64,000 bases of DNA. Origin: Fallopia convolvulus (taxonomy: Eukaryota; Streptophyta; Magnoliopsida; Caryophyllales; Polygonaceae). Location of the stretch: assembly GCA_964016875.1 (NCBI GenBank), contig OZ024728.1, forward strand, positions 24,923,328 through 24,987,327, read 5' to 3'. The notes under the pieces are model-generated. The model saw only the letters and a program-made list of their open reading frames with translations. It had not been told where the DNA came from and did no database searches. A program made the position numbers and the translations under genes. Below are positions 9,661 through 22,500 of this stretch, piece after piece; the stretch's first letter is position 1; the number at the start of each line of letters is the position of its first letter.

Positions 9661-12600
9661 ATGTTTCGTTTATCTATGAAATTAAATCTTTTAAAAAAAT
9701 ATTCCAAAGTTTGGGCTAAACATCATACAAATAACAATTTTGAACAGCTCAAGATTTCGGAAAATCAACTTCAAGATCTCCAATCTGAATTATTAGTGGA
9801 TCCGCGTAATAATGTCATTATTACTCGTTTGCAATCTCATTTAAATAAATACAATGCGCTTTTGGATTTCCAACATAACTTTTGGAAACAACCGGCAAAG
9901 ATTACTCATTTGCAAAATATTGACCGTAATACAAAATACTTCCAATCTGTCTCTAAAATTTGTTCCTATAAACAACGGATTCTTTCTTTCCAAACTAACG
10001 AAGGGGTGGTTCTTTTTGACCATGAGTCAATCTCTCACAACATTACCTCTGAACTTTCCCATAGATTCTTGATTAATCCTGCGTGTTGTATTCTTGACTT
10101 TGATCTTGAGATCATCCCTAAGTTAATTTCAGAATCTGATAATTTAATGCTAATTAAATCTCCTTTGGCTTCGGAGGTCAAATTTGCAGCTTTTGACCTT
10201 GCTCCAAATAAGACTCCGGGTCCGGATGGCTTTCCTGCAGATCTTTTCCATAATTTTTGGCATATTGTGGGAAATTCTGTTGTTCTAGCAGTTTAGGCTT
10301 TTTTCCATTCAGGGCATATGCTTCGATCCATTAATAATCTTTTATTACTCTTATTCCTAAAATTGATTCTCCTTTAACAATAAATCTTTTTCGTCCAATT
10401 AGTCTTTGTAACACGATTTATAAAATAATTACAAAAGTTTTAGCTATACGTTTAGGATCTTTTCTTCCTACAATTATTCATCCTCTTAAGGGAGCCTTTG
10501 TTAAAGGACGATTTATTCAGGATAACATTCTTATTGCTCATGACATTTTCCATTCTTTCCATAAAAAGAAAAAAGGGAAAAAAAGGTTGGATGGCGATTA
10601 AATTAGATATGGAAAAAGCTTATGACAAACTCAATTGGAATTTCATAAAAGTAATTCACCTAAAATTTGGATTCCATGAAAAATGGGTGAGTCTTATCAT
10701 GACTTGTATCTCTACCTCTTCTTCTTCGGTTCTTGTTAATAATGAACCGGGGGTTGAATTCTCACCTAATTGTGGTATTCGAGAAGGTGATCCGATTGCT
10801 CCGTTTATTTTTATTATTGCAATGGAATACCTTGCAATTTCAGGCAAATCTTGACTCAAAATTTGTTGGTATCCAATTAGTTAAAAATGGTACGTGTTTA
10901 CCTTTTCTCAGTTTTGCTGATGATACGCTTATTTTTGCAAATGCATCCCACGAAAATGTTAATTACATTAAATCCTTTTTAGATAATTTTCCAAGAATCT
11001 CGGGTTTATCGATAAATTACCATAAAAGTAGTTTTCAAGTTTCAGAATATATCTCTAGGAATTCTGCTCTTTCTCTTACCAATGTTTTGAATATTCAAAT
11101 TACTACTTCTATGGAAAAATACCTTGGTATTCCTATCCTTAAAGGTAGGGTACAGAATGCAATTTTCCTAGACTTCATCTCTAAACTTAAAAAATAACTT
11201 TCACAATGGAAAACTAACTCGATTTCTCAAGCAGGAAGAGCAGTGCTTATTCAATCTAATCTGTTAGGTCATGTAAATTATCTAATGCAAAGTTTTCTTC
11301 TCCCAAAAAGAATTCTTTGTGAAATTGATAAAGTTAATAAATCCTTCTTTTGGAATAAATTCCAACCAAATCATCACCCCCTTATCAGTTGGGATAGCAT
11401 TTGTTCTCCAAAAGAGTCTGGGGGATTGGGTCTTGGAACGGCTGAAAATTGTAATTTATCCCTTCAAATGAAGTTTCTTTGGAAAGTTATGACCTCCCCT
11501 CAAAATTACTGGGTTCTTATTATTACGGAAAAATATCTTGGTGCTCTTTCGCTTTTCCAATATCAGAAGAAAAATTGCTCTTGGCAATTTGGAAGATTAA
11601 TGAATATAAGGGACATATTCTCAAAAGGTATTTTATGGACTATTGGAAATGGTGATTCTATTAATTTTTGGACTGACCCGTGGCTCCCCAACATTGATTT
11701 ATTTCCTTATTTTGATAATATTAATGTTAAATTAAAAGTCTCGTCGTTTATAACTACGTCCCGTTCATGGGATTATGCCAATTTAAAATTAATCCTTCCA
11801 GATTTTATAGTTGATTCAATTTTAAAAATTCGAATTCCTTTTTCTTCTTCTCCGGATCGTATTGTGTGGCTCCCATCTTTGGATGGTGATTTCTCTGTCT
11901 TCTCGACCGCATCTTTAATCAACTCGTCTCGCCCTGATGTTGCTCTTGGCCTCTCTTGGATTTGGAGATCTTCTCTTCCTCCTAAAATCAAAAACTTTTT
12001 GAGGAAATCGTGTGTGGATTGCCTCCCAACTACAGATCGTTTAAATCGGTTTTATAATTGTGTTCATAATACTTGTTCTTTATGTGGTTCTGAAGATGAA
12101 AACTTAAATCACCTTTTCTTTAATTGTTCTTTTACTAAAAATATGATCTCCAAATTAGAAGCACAACTTAATGTTAATTTTTCTATATCTTCGACTGAAA
12201 ATTTTGCTGATAATCTGTTTGCTACTTTTACTGCAAATAAGAATTGTAATGTTCTTTGCTTTCTTTGGTGGTTTATTTGGGGCCATAGAAACTTAAAAAA
12301 AATTTAATCCGAATAAACTTGTGACTTCTTTACTCCCTTGTGATTTGGCATTATCCCAACATCTTCAATGGGTCTCTTCTCAGATTGCTCCTGCTCGTAA
12401 ACAAATTCCTCTTCCTAAAACGAAAAATAATCGCTCTTGGAAAAGACCTCCGCTTCACTCGTTAAAACTTAATTTTGATGCCTCTAAACGATCCAATAAT
12501 TCCACTTATATAGCTTTCTTACTTAGTGACCATAATGGTAAAATTCTAGGCTTTGATAGGCAAAAAATTTCACCGATTTCAGTTCTTCAAGCAGAGGCGA

Positions 12601-12899
12601 TATCCTTATTAGAAAGTGTTAAAAGAGCGGTTCAGTTAAACCCTTCTCATCTTATTATTGAGGGAGATAATTTATCTCTTATTAATTCTTTACAAAGTAT
12701 TTGGAAGGTTCCTTGGGAAATTCAATCTATTGTTAATGATATCCGTCACTTGGTTGCTCCTATTCCTTGTGTGGTGTTTTTTCATTGTTTCAGGGAGTGC
12801 AACACCGCGGCGGATTTTCTTGCTCGTCGGCATTTTATTTTTTCTGATCTTTCTTTCGCAATTACTATTTTTTCCCTAGATCATTGTTTGATCCTTTAG
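9660..12899 (+). pseudogene. LINE ORF2: reverse transcriptase, zinc region, RNase H
   Basis: Frame 1 (to 10296) carries the pre-RT region ending in TPGPDGF. Frame 1 resumes at 10498-10854 with the RT block DMEKAYDKLNW and the GIREGDP motif. Frame 2 (10733-11197) has the catalytic FADD at 10913-10924. Frame 2 (11243-12307) continues through the thumb to a Cys-rich zf-RVT-like region (CVDC near 12010, CSLCG near 12080). Frame 3 (12321-12899) is an RNase H domain with an Asp near 12478 and a late NTAADFLAR segment. At least three frameshifts and one stop (10294-10296) disrupt it. It would reverse transcribe LINE RNA in the nucleus. Confidence 0.9.
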
Positions 12900-13053
12900 A
12901 TGTAGCTAGTTTCAATGTTTGGGTCCGTGATCATCCCTTGTTATTCGACTTTCTAAAGATCATCCGCTGTGATGATTTAGGTTGGCCTTGTACTTTACAA
13001 GCATTCTAGTTATGGCTATGTAATGAGCTTGTAACTCATTGCTTCAAAAAAAA
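9660..13053 (+). mobile_element. 5'-truncated L1-type LINE retrotransposon
   Basis: Non-LTR element with ORF2 remnants, a short 3' untranslated region and a run of eight A (13046-13053). It lacks ORF1 and the endonuclease domain, consistent with 5' truncation during target-primed insertion. I could not find a convincing target-site duplication. The left border is estimated from where LINE-like protein similarity starts. Confidence 0.85.
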
Positions 13054-13689
13054 TATAAGAATGTTCTTATATCTTAAATACTAAGCAACGTAAAAAAACA
13101 AAAAAAAGAGGGTACAGAGAGAGAAACGAGAGAAGAGAATGAAAATTGAAGCTTTTGTTGTTTTGATCTTGGATCTGGTACGAGATCTCTTCTATCAGGT
13201 TTTAATCTCGAAGTACAAGTGTGGTTTGGTAAGTTTTTAATTAGTTAATGGTTTATTTGGATTTCATTGACTTTTCCAGATCTAGATCTACATATGCTTT
13301 TGATTTGAAAATCAGTCGATTTATAGCTTTCAGAGGGTGTTTTCGATATTGGATTTATATTCGGTAAAAGATTTCAGAGTATTTTTTGAGTTTCATTTTG
13401 TAAGGATACTAGGGAGCCCTTTGATCAAGTTTTTCATAAAGGTTTGAACTAGAAAAATGTTCTTCTATATATATAGTTTATTGTTATCAAGTTTTAAACG
13501 ATTTGGAATTATGTACAAGAAGTTATAATACATTCTGGCATTTCATTGCATTTGGGGTTAAAGTTTGTAAGAGTAAATAGCCTTATTTGCATTGTGTTAC
13601 ATATAGGAGCACCAATCATAGATCGTGGTCAAGAACAAGGGGGAGAGATATAGTATTTGTCCTAAATAGGTGAGTATAGACCGGAGATT

Positions 13690-13830
13690 CAACCCTATGT
13701 GCTATATGTGAAATATGAATATATGGATATATGTGCTATAGGTGATATATGGATATATGTGATATATGTGCTATATGCGCTATATGGGTATATGTGTTAT
13801 ATGAGTTATATGGATATATGTTTTATATGT
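13690..13830 (+). repeat. AT-rich short repeats (TATATGTG/TATATGGA)
   Basis: About fifteen imperfect 8-10-bp copies of TATATGTG, TATATGGA and CTATATG in a row. Confidence 0.8.
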
Positions 13831-13977
13831 GATAGCTCTGAAAATTCCAGAGTTGTTTGCACATAAAGTATGATAGAAGATGGCATATGATATATGGTTA
13901 CATGATGCACTTGATTGCATAGCATATTGCAATGAGATTAAAAGGAACTGTGACTGTCTTGCCCTGAACTGTAATTC

Positions 13978-14185
13978 ATGAAATCTTCGGATTTCTTTGT
14001 TAAAGCGACCTACGCGTCGTACAGGATCTTCGGATCATACAGGACCTACGGGTCATACATGATCTTCGGTCAATGAGGAGATCTTCGGATTTCTTTCTTA
14101 AAGCGACCATAAGAGTCAATATTCAGGAGATCTTCGGATTTCTTTGCTAAAGGGACCATAAGAGTCCATATACAGTAAACCCGGG
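13978..14185 (+). repeat. Imperfect repeats with GATCTTCGGATTTCTTT
   Basis: The block GATCTTCGGATTTCTTT followed by TAAAGCGACC or TAAAGGGACC recurs three times, with shorter GGATCTTCGGAT and ACCTACGGGTCATAC words between. Confidence 0.75.
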
Positions 14186-14691
14186 GCAGATTTAGGCTTG
14201 AACAGTTCACAGGATAATGAATCGGATACATCTGCATTTGCATTTGCATAGTAAATTCCTATTTGACATATGTATAATATGTATGTATATATACATGGAC
14301 TAAATGTTTGACTATGAGTGAAATAATTGATGGTGGTTTATATTCACTGAGTATGCGACTCACGTAAATCGCAAAACAATTTTTCAGGTTCAGCTAGAAT
14401 TTTCTGATGTGTGTCTCTTTTAGAGGTCACATTCATACAGGTCGGCCGGCTGAAACTCAATGCAACCTTCTCCTCCTCATTTTTGCATCTTAGACACATG
14501 TGTTGTAATATAAGTTAGAGTGACAGATGTTTTAGTATGAGAAATAATAACATAGATGTGTGTGTGCAACCTTTTATGGTTGTTACTTTCTACTTTGTGC
14601 TTATGTGGATAGTTGCTTATATGTAAATTATTTGTGTATATAAGAGATAAGTTATTACAAAGTATACGTCATAGGGTATAAGGGTGTCACA

Positions 14692-15622
14692 GATGCCGCA
14701 TTACCCCATCTTGTACATGTTTTGCATGCCATCTCATGTGTTCTGCAGTCACCACCGATGCGTATAACCTCTACAACCGTTGAGTTATTGGCAAGTAAAA
14801 CATACGAGAATAGGGAATGAGCTTCGTCTTGCCTTACCTCCATCTAGGATATTCACATATCTTAAAAGCCACGTATTCTGCATTTGTACCCCAGTATATC
14901 ACACAAGAGTTTGGGCAACAATCTACGGCTTCGTACGGAAGACCGAGACCCTCAACTAGTTTTTTCGTGTCGTTAAACGTGACTGGTAATGTTTTCTCGG
15001 GGTGAGATACGAGTCCGCATAAATCTGAAATCATGTCATATCCATCATCCTTAACTTTTACTTGACGCTAAGTAGCCCAGTCGTCATCTCCAATTGGGTG
15101 ACATCATATCCAGGCCACAACGACCTATTCACGACCGACAACATGTTGTACATACATTGTGCATCGGGATTGGGCATTTCATGATTATAAGGCTCTCCCT
15201 TAAGCCTTATATCCTCATTCAGGATGGGAAATGTAATTAGGTCGGACATTAAAACCATCACAGACCATCTACTCCATTTGATTATCATAACTTGATACTA
15301 ATGGTGTTGGATCAGTACTACTACTTCCTTCATTCTGTCTAGACTTAGCAAACAATGCAGCAAATATTTCATTTGTCTCCTCGTGCGAAACCCATTGGTA
15401 ATAGTGAGGAACAAAACCATCCTTAACAAGATGATAATGCACAACATCTACTGAAATCAGTTTCATATTCTTGCACCTCCGACAATGACACCTTAATTCT
15501 TGCAGGTTATAGCTCGACATAGATTTGCAAAACTCAATAAATTAAGCAATGCCAGCAATAAACTGGTTGTTCAAAGAACCATATACAATACCGTCAATAC
15601 GCAAATAGATCCATTCACGCAT
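14692..15622 (-). pseudogene. CACTA (En/Spm) transposase N-terminal fragment
   Basis: On the minus strand an ATG at 15622 follows a good splice acceptor (TTTACAG). It opens a transposase-associated domain with paired Cys (CHCRRCKN) and a GFVPHYYQW block. A TAA at 15544-15542 interrupts it, and frame changes follow. Downstream pieces match TNP2-type transposase: a PNPDAQ...LSVK block (15170-15060), a CCPNSCVIYW block (about 14930-14890), and MRWHAKHVQDGVMRH ending at 14693. The frame stops at the adjacent LTR end, so the element was cut there. The full protein would bind CACTA ends and catalyse excision. Confidence 0.85.
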
Positions 15623-16371
15623 TTTCTTCCTGTAAATGAATATAAGATTGTAAATAATTTTTAGGCTATATTTGGTGACCCTTATGTACTAATTGGTGAC
15701 CATATGGGCACCAAAGACAAAAAAAGAGAATAATGGCATTTGATAATAATTGGCCACCGTATTAGTTTCTTATGTACTAATTGGTGACCATATGGTCGCT
15801 ATATTGAAGTTGGCGACCATACGGTCACTAATATAGTCGCCAATTATAAACAAAAATATAACTTGGTATTATTTCTCTATTGTTGTACTATGGATATTCA
15901 ACGACTATATAGACATTATTTAGCATCCATATGGTCGTTGAATGTCAAATTATGATCGAAAATAAACTTTTAACGATGCAAAATAACACAATCGGAAATA
16001 AAACTAATGTATACATCGATAACACAATCTCATATAATTATTTAAACGAAAACTACACCCTAATATTAGGAACTCATTACTAAGTAAACCCTAAATTTTT
16101 CTGACTTATAAACAAATTAGGGCCAATTTCTATCCAATACTTGAAGAATGATCCCTAAAATTAAGAAAAATCCTTCAAATCGCATCCACTGAACTGTAAA
16201 AATATATACAATACGAAGTAAATGGATATTTGTGTGTAAAAACGACGATTTTATTGAATAATTCGCACAATCACAAAAAAAATTGCATAAACAATAAGCT
16301 TGCTTACCGAATCTTGAAGATGGACCTTGAAATTGAAGAAGAAGACTAGAAATCGTTGTCGATTGCGTTGA

Positions 16372-16405
<34 letters not shown>

Positions 16406-16560
16406 CGAACGGTTTTGAATATGGAGAGAAATATTGAAGCCCGAAATTATTGGGAGCAATTTTCTGATTTGGATAGAGAATACCCAAAAATAACGTGCTA
16501 GGACTAGATACAATGTTTCTCTCCCATCTCTTTACCATGCACCTTTTTTATTTTATATCA
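15623..16560 (-). mobile_element. 5' non-coding part of the CACTA element
   Basis: Upstream of the transposase start on the minus strand. At 15665-15845 several direct and inverted copies of GGTGACCATATGG and GGCGACCATACGG occur, as expected of CACTA subterminal repeats. I did not find a clear CACTA...TAGTG terminus. A (GA)n microsatellite lies at 16374-16402. Confidence 0.5.
16374..16402. repeat. (GA)n microsatellite
   Basis: About 14 uninterrupted GA units. Confidence 0.95.
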
Positions 16561-16639
16561 GCCGTTCAACGTATCTAATTTAATGGCTGGGTTTTAACCA
16601 CATGCTTTACTCTAATAAGGCATTTCACTTGAGCACTAT

Positions 16640-16685
16640 TTTATATATATGTATATGCATATGTGTGTGTGTATATATATATATT
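16640..16685. repeat. (TA/TG)n microsatellite
   Basis: Alternating TATATG, TGTGTG and TATATA runs. Confidence 0.85.
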
Positions 16686-16699
16686 GACCAACTTCTAAT

Positions 16700-17950
16700 C
16701 CACCAACTTGACAAAAGAAATCTGGATGCCTCCCTACGTTCATTCGTCCTAGCAGTCGAAGGCAAGGGGATCTAGTCGGGCTTGTGTGGACTAATTAGAG
16801 GAGCAACTAGTGGGGCTCTCATTCTATTCGTTCCTCCCGATCAAATTAGGTTCACACGTCAAAGGTATATCTTATGAACATCCTATCGATTATGCTTGAA
16901 GATCTTACGATTAGATGTTTAATTACATTTGATGTGAAATACCGCTTAAACCATCAGATTTACTAATGTGGGGGCGTCTAGTTTCTCCTATTTCTCTACA
17001 TTGTAACTTACAACGTGCTATTTGTGTAGCAAATAACAATGCCTATAATGGTAAGAAGAGACACATTCAAATAACACACGAAGCTGTAAGATGGTTGATT
17101 ACGAATGGTGTTCTCAGTTTTGAGTATGTGAGAACCGAGAGGAATATTGCATATTCATTGACTAAAGGATTAAACCGAAGGTTGGTTCTTGATATGTCAA
17201 GGGGAATGGGACTTAAAACCCATCGGATGTGGAATTCATGTGGATCCCTTTTAGGCCTTTAGGGTCAAATAAGGCCATGGAAAGACTCATATGATGATGG
17301 TACACTATTCCCATTTCTATGATGATGTGTACATAAGGAGATTGAGCAATAGCTCTTAAGTTCATAGGCTAAGATTTGGGTGGTACTTTGAGATAGATTC
17401 GATGAATTCATTGTGGTTGAGTATTAATGATTTCATAGCTCAAGCATAGGTGGTCCTACTAAGACGGACTTGATGAAGTCACTTAGTCACCTAGAAGAGT
17501 GTGAAAGGCCGCGGTTAAGCTCCTTTTATGAACGAGCTCGGGTGATCTATTTAGAGCACTCTTTATCATTCTAAACTCTTAATCACTATGTGTTGGTTCA
17601 AATCTTAAGATACTAATACTTGTAGCATCAATTCTATAAGATGCTAAGAACTTATTTTCACAATATTTTATTGAACACCCAATTCCCTATATTTGTGTGG
17701 GGTTTCTGGAGAAATGTAGTCAAATGCAACTATTTTGGGGATGGGGGGAGTTTTTAAAAAGTTGATTTTAAACTCCCCCGCATTGACTTTTGAAAGTAAA
17801 AGTGAGTGATTTAAATATGCATTTTTTATAATAGGTTATAGATGAGTTGAGGAGGAAAGTCTCCCAGATGCGCACTGCCGCCGCCGACCGGCCGATCGGC
17901 TCGATCTCGGGCTTTGTGGCAAGTGTATGGTGTGGTGGGTTAGCACCACA
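16700..17950 (+). mobile_element. Ty1/copia remnant, 3' end
   Basis: This contains the end of an RNase H domain (16960-17262), about 430 bp of 3' untranslated DNA, a purine tract TGTGTGGGG (about 17694-17702) followed by a degraded LTR-like start near 17703, and a GC-rich segment at 17870-17920. The outer ends are not defined. Confidence 0.6.
16966..17262 (+). pseudogene. Ty1/copia RNase H C-terminus
   Basis: A 98-codon frame with ISLHCNLQRAIC, AYNGKKRHIQ and NIAYSLTKGL blocks, matching the end of plant copia RNase H where IHCDSQAAI-, YNxKSRHI- and NIADxLTKGL-type motifs occur. The conserved Asp codons are partly lost. It ends at a TAG in the usual place. No RT or integrase remains upstream. 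Confidence 0.85.
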
Positions 17951-18308
17951 TTAATATTTGGGCTTTTGGAGTTACAAATTCGTAAATTAGCTGTTTTCCA
18001 CAATTTTCGATTTCGTTTTAAATGAGTTTAAGTTCTAATTTTTTTTATCTTTGAATTGGTCTTATCTCTTCCAGATTATTCACTCATTTAGAAGAAGTTG
18101 CTTCTGATTTGGCGTAACTAATTAGATTGAGGCCATCTATATTTTTGGTCGAACATTCGCTTCAATTTTCATATACGAATAAAGAGTCAAATCAAATTTT
18201 CTACTCCCTTCTACACTCCCCTACGATGTGACTGGCTGATCAATTTCCAAATTAAATCAAAAAAGAAACTTAAGCATTAGTAAATATTTAAAAATATCCT
18301 ATAATCAA
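17951..18308. other. Intergenic, nothing recognised
   Basis: AT-rich sequence between the copia remnant and the Helitron. No ORF, repeat pair or RNA gene is visible. Confidence 0.5.
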
Positions 18309-19143
18309 TCTACTATATATATAAAAGCAATAAGGTTTGGAGCCTCCACGTTGCGCCAAATCAGATTTTTCCACATGTCGTTCTATTATTATTCCACATA
18401 GGATTTTGCCACATGTCATTTAATCCTTGCTCCTTAAAAATTTTATATTAATTATTCTTTCCACTTCATATTCCACATGGCAAATTTTTTCCACCTAATT
18501 AAAATTTATTTATTTCCCAAATTTAGATAATATCTTAATTTTTGGTAAGAGATAATATCTTAACTAAAAGAATTTAACTAATGGTTGAATTTTTTCCTTA
18601 TAAGCCAATAAAATATATATGCTTAATCTTTTTAACATTTTAGTTGTTTCTTTCTCCCTCTTATATTAAAATATAAATATACTCAATTACATATATTATT
18701 ATTAAATTATCAAGTCAAATTTTTTTTTTAACCTATATTTTTTTCCATTATGATATTTAGATAGGATCGAATCTTTTTGTTGGCAAATCTTTAAATTTCA
18801 ATCATGATATATCTTTGATTTTTCAATTTTGATTTTTTTTGATAATTTACATACAAATCTAGCCAATTTCAATTGTAATTTTCAATTATAACTTCCCGGT
18901 AATGATTTTTTGATAATATACGTACATGTCAAGTCAAATTTATTTGCTAATCCATATTAAATGTCCCATTATTTTCATTTTTGCTATCAAAATCTTTAAT
19001 TTAGAATATGCTTTTTTACAATTTATATAAATCACCAATTTACAATGATTATTTATATTATATTTTTATTTATTAATATCTTTTTTATAGTATATCTGAA
19101 AATATCGAGTCATAGTCGTGCAGGGCACGACGGGAACAACTAG
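18309..19143 (+). mobile_element. Non-autonomous Helitron, 835 bp
   Basis: It starts TCTACTATATATATAAAAG after an A and ends CTAG before a T, the canonical A/T insertion. The 3' end has a perfect 7-bp hairpin, GTCGTGC/GCACGAC with loop AGG (19115-19131), eight bases before the CTAG. There are no terminal inverted repeats and no RepHel coding sequence, so it depends on another Helitron. Confidence 0.9.
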
Positions 19144-19594
19144 TTAAAACAAAGAATTATAATAGGGAGTATGATTAGCCAATAGAGAAATCGGACAGAA
19201 AAAAAGTCTTTCTCTCCTTCCTAAAAATTCTCTTTCAGTTCTGAGCATTCTCTTATAATTCCAACCTTCTATTGGTGAGTGCACAAGATCGAAAATCATT
19301 ATATGATTCATGGGGGCGGCGCCTTAGCGGACTCGCACCACCGAGCGAAATAATTCCTAAGGCAATAAACTCCATACAGTGCCACAACATTTATTTTCTC
19401 GGTTTCATTTTTCAAAGACCCTACATTCAGATTGGTAACGTGTTTGTTTCGTTTGATTCTGGTTTATTTATAACCGTATATCCATCCTTCCCGGTCAAAT
19501 CCTCGTCGTCATATGATGTCACAATAATGAGCAACTAAAATTACAACATGTAGACGGTGATAATCGATTATCTTATAGTTCAGCGCAAAGTAAC
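19144..19594. other. Region downstream of the MRS2-type gene
   Basis: It holds the probable 3' untranslated region of the transporter on the minus strand (from 19594 down) and about 390 bp of unclassified sequence. A plus-strand frame of 88 codons at 19272-19538 begins with GTG, has no recognisable domain and is probably spurious. Confidence 0.4.
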
Positions 19595-22500
19595 CTATAA
19601 TACTTTTCTCTTTCTAAGGCACCAATACATTAAAAAGAAGCCAATAATAATACCAACAAAGATCCCTGCTGTTGTTAGCCAAAACGCGAACTGCACACAG
19701 GTGAGGAACAAGTGACAGAATATAAGTAAACGAAAGCATGTTACTGGGCAAGTATAAATTAGGATCGAGAATTCAACGAATGTTTTGCTAATTGATAGTG
19801 ATTTAGAGGTGTACCACATGCTCTTCAAGATAGGACTTCAGGTTCATGCCGAATATACCTACATTATGGCGGTTTTAAGAAGCTTAAAACGGAAAAAACG
19901 AGCATCAAAAAGTGATTGTGAAACCGTGTTGCACTTTACCTGCAATCAGTGCACCAATTGCTACACAGAATGTTCCTACTTGAAGAAGTAATTCTACTTT
20001 GCTCACTTCTAGTCTCCGAGAACTGGAAAAGAAAAAAGAAAAAAGAAAATGTTATTTGTTTAGGACGTAATTTCTTTCCTGCCCCGATCTTGGATAGGTG
20101 CAAAGTGTGCATCTGAATACGGCCTTGAATTATGTAAGGTGGTCCTTAGGCCCTCGAATTATGTAGGCTCTGTTTTTTTTTTCTTTTGACCAAAATCTAA
20201 TATATGTGTTTACAAAAGTATAATATGTTAATTTTTTTTTTAGTTCTATACAATTTAAGTGCAAAAGGCCAACTTTGAGGCCTACTTGAAAGAAAATCTC
20301 TTTTTTTTTTTTAGTTTCTCCATTTCTTACATTTCAAATATTGTTAGTATTTTCTTAAATGTTTTTTCAATGTTTGATATTGACTAATTAAACTCATCTA
20401 CATATACATATACTAGTTTCTAGAGTTGCAAAGTGACTAATGTGGGTCGTTACACAATCTTGTAGTTATAAAAACTGAAAAAGTTGGGCAGAATACATCA
20501 ACAGATCCCTGTACTTACATTTTTTTTCCTATTGGACCCCTGTACTAAAAAGTGTTCAAACAGACTCTTGTACTGCCCCCAATTTTGCCTATTGAACACT
20601 TTCAATCTTATTCTCCTTCCAGTGTACATCACACGCTTTATGTGTCATGTTATTTTGCCAAATAAGCCAAAATGGTCAAATACGTACATGTTATTTTGCC
20701 TATTGAACACTTTCAAGTCTTCACGCGCCTTATGTAACATGTACGTATTTTGCCAAAATAACATGTATGTATTTAACCATTTTGGCTTATTTGGCAAAAT
20801 AACATGACACATAAGGTGCGTGATGTACACTGGAAGGAGAATAAGATTGAAAGTGTTCAATAGGCAAAATTGGGGGCAATACAGGGGTCTGTTTGAACAT
20901 TTTTTAGTACAGGGGTCCAATAGAAAAAAAAGTGTAAGTACAGGGCTCTGTTGATGTATTCTGCCGAAAAAGTTGCCTATGTACATGATTATAATACAAT
21001 ATATACATGATTATTATATATATTATATACATGATTATAATATACATTATATACATGATTATAATACCTTATATACAGACTGTTTGTTGATCGTATTCAT
21101 AAATTCCGAAGATACTTACAAATATACATATTCATGGAATCAGTTCATAAACATGATTGTAATATGTTATATACATGATTATAATAGGTTATATGCATGC
21201 TTTTTTGTTATTAATTGTATTCGTAAGCACCTTCAGAATTCATGAATACAAGCAATAAAACATGTATGTAATGTATTGTAATCATGTATATAACGTATTA
21301 TAATAATGTATATAGGTAATAGATTTTTCGGTTTCCTATAATTACGGGGTTTTACAAATCTTCTTTCTGCTATAATTTTAAGATTAAATCTAGTTCGTTT
21401 ATTATATTTAGATCCTAACACTCTATATTATTCCACTCTATATCACTATAAGTGTGGTTTATTAGAACCTAACCTTATATTTAGGCTGATTTTTTCTCTC
21501 GTTTTTTGGTAAAAATTGTCTAATTGACACATCACAAATTTCACTTGACAACATATTATTTTTGATATTGTATTTTGTAATTTTTGTAAATTTTTGCAAC
21601 TAATGTAAACTGGTTGTTTTAATAATGTATGAAATTATTCACTAAATTTTATATTTGATAAATTTAATATTTTACCAACGCCTCATTTTAAACGGAACTG
21701 TAGTAACAGAATATATGACCAACCTCAGATTAACAGCAATTGAATCTTCCATTTCCTTGGCAGAATCAAGTAGTCTTTCAGCTTGACCGTGGCATGATTC
21801 ACATCTACAAACAAATTAGATGGGGAATCAGCGCTGCCTCTAAAAATAAGTTAATTCTTAGAAAGAAAGGGGCAGCAATACCTTTGAAGATAATTTTCCA
21901 AGAGCATCTCAATTTCTTCCTCCTCTTCTGCAATAAACAAAATCACGACATTAAGTCATCCACTAAATACAGCATGGGCTACTGCATGAATGAAGAAACC
22001 TCAGATTAATTACCCTCTGCAATTTCTTTTTCTAAAGGAAGAGAGCATTCCATGGCATTGTTCAATCTATTGAGTTTGCAATTTCTTCCCATTATGCATA
22101 TACGGCGAATTTCATGAGTATCTTCAAGAAGATCAAGCAGCATTTGTCTAAGAGCTCCAGCCCTTGAACCCAATTCAACCTTCCAACCAGAAAATGAGAA
22201 AGCAAAAATGTTTTAGTTGTTTAATTTGAATCTACATCTCATGATTTCTGGATCTTGATACAACTGATATTGCAGAAAAATCTACCAAGGTTTGCTTGCT
22301 TGTACGAAGTTGCTCTAGTACATCAGCTGTCAAACGGTTGGGAAGAACCTCAAGTAACCCTTGAACCTGAACCATGCGCCGTACATGGATTAATTGTGAA
22401 TAACTTGGAGATTATTATCATATAATAAATTTTTACTCCCCACAGTTAAATATAAATGTCAATTCCAATACATGCCAGACTCACAGTACCAGTTAGCTGG

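Larger units (their letters stand above)
13083..14691 (+). repeat. Partial long LTR, gypsy-like
   Basis: Non-coding sequence ending GGGTGTCACA at 14691, a typical end of long gypsy LTRs, exactly where a CACTA transposase reading frame stops. It includes an AG-rich segment (13100-13140), an AT repeat block, and ACGTAAATCGC...TTTTTCAGG near 14360-14390, similar to what I know from long plant gypsy LTRs. No matching start was found, so the left end is uncertain. Confidence 0.4.

Noticed and set aside
13046..13110. LINE target-site duplication after the poly(A)
   Set aside because: TATAAGAATGTTCTTATA is a near-palindrome there, but no matching sequence was found at the left border.
16251..16538. 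95-codon minus-strand frame including a Ser/Leu run
   Set aside because: The run is the (GA)n microsatellite read in frame; otherwise no domain.
20484..20986. ORFs of 107 and 113 aa on opposite strands with almost the same protein
   Set aside because: They are the two arms of the foldback MITE read on each strand, not genes.
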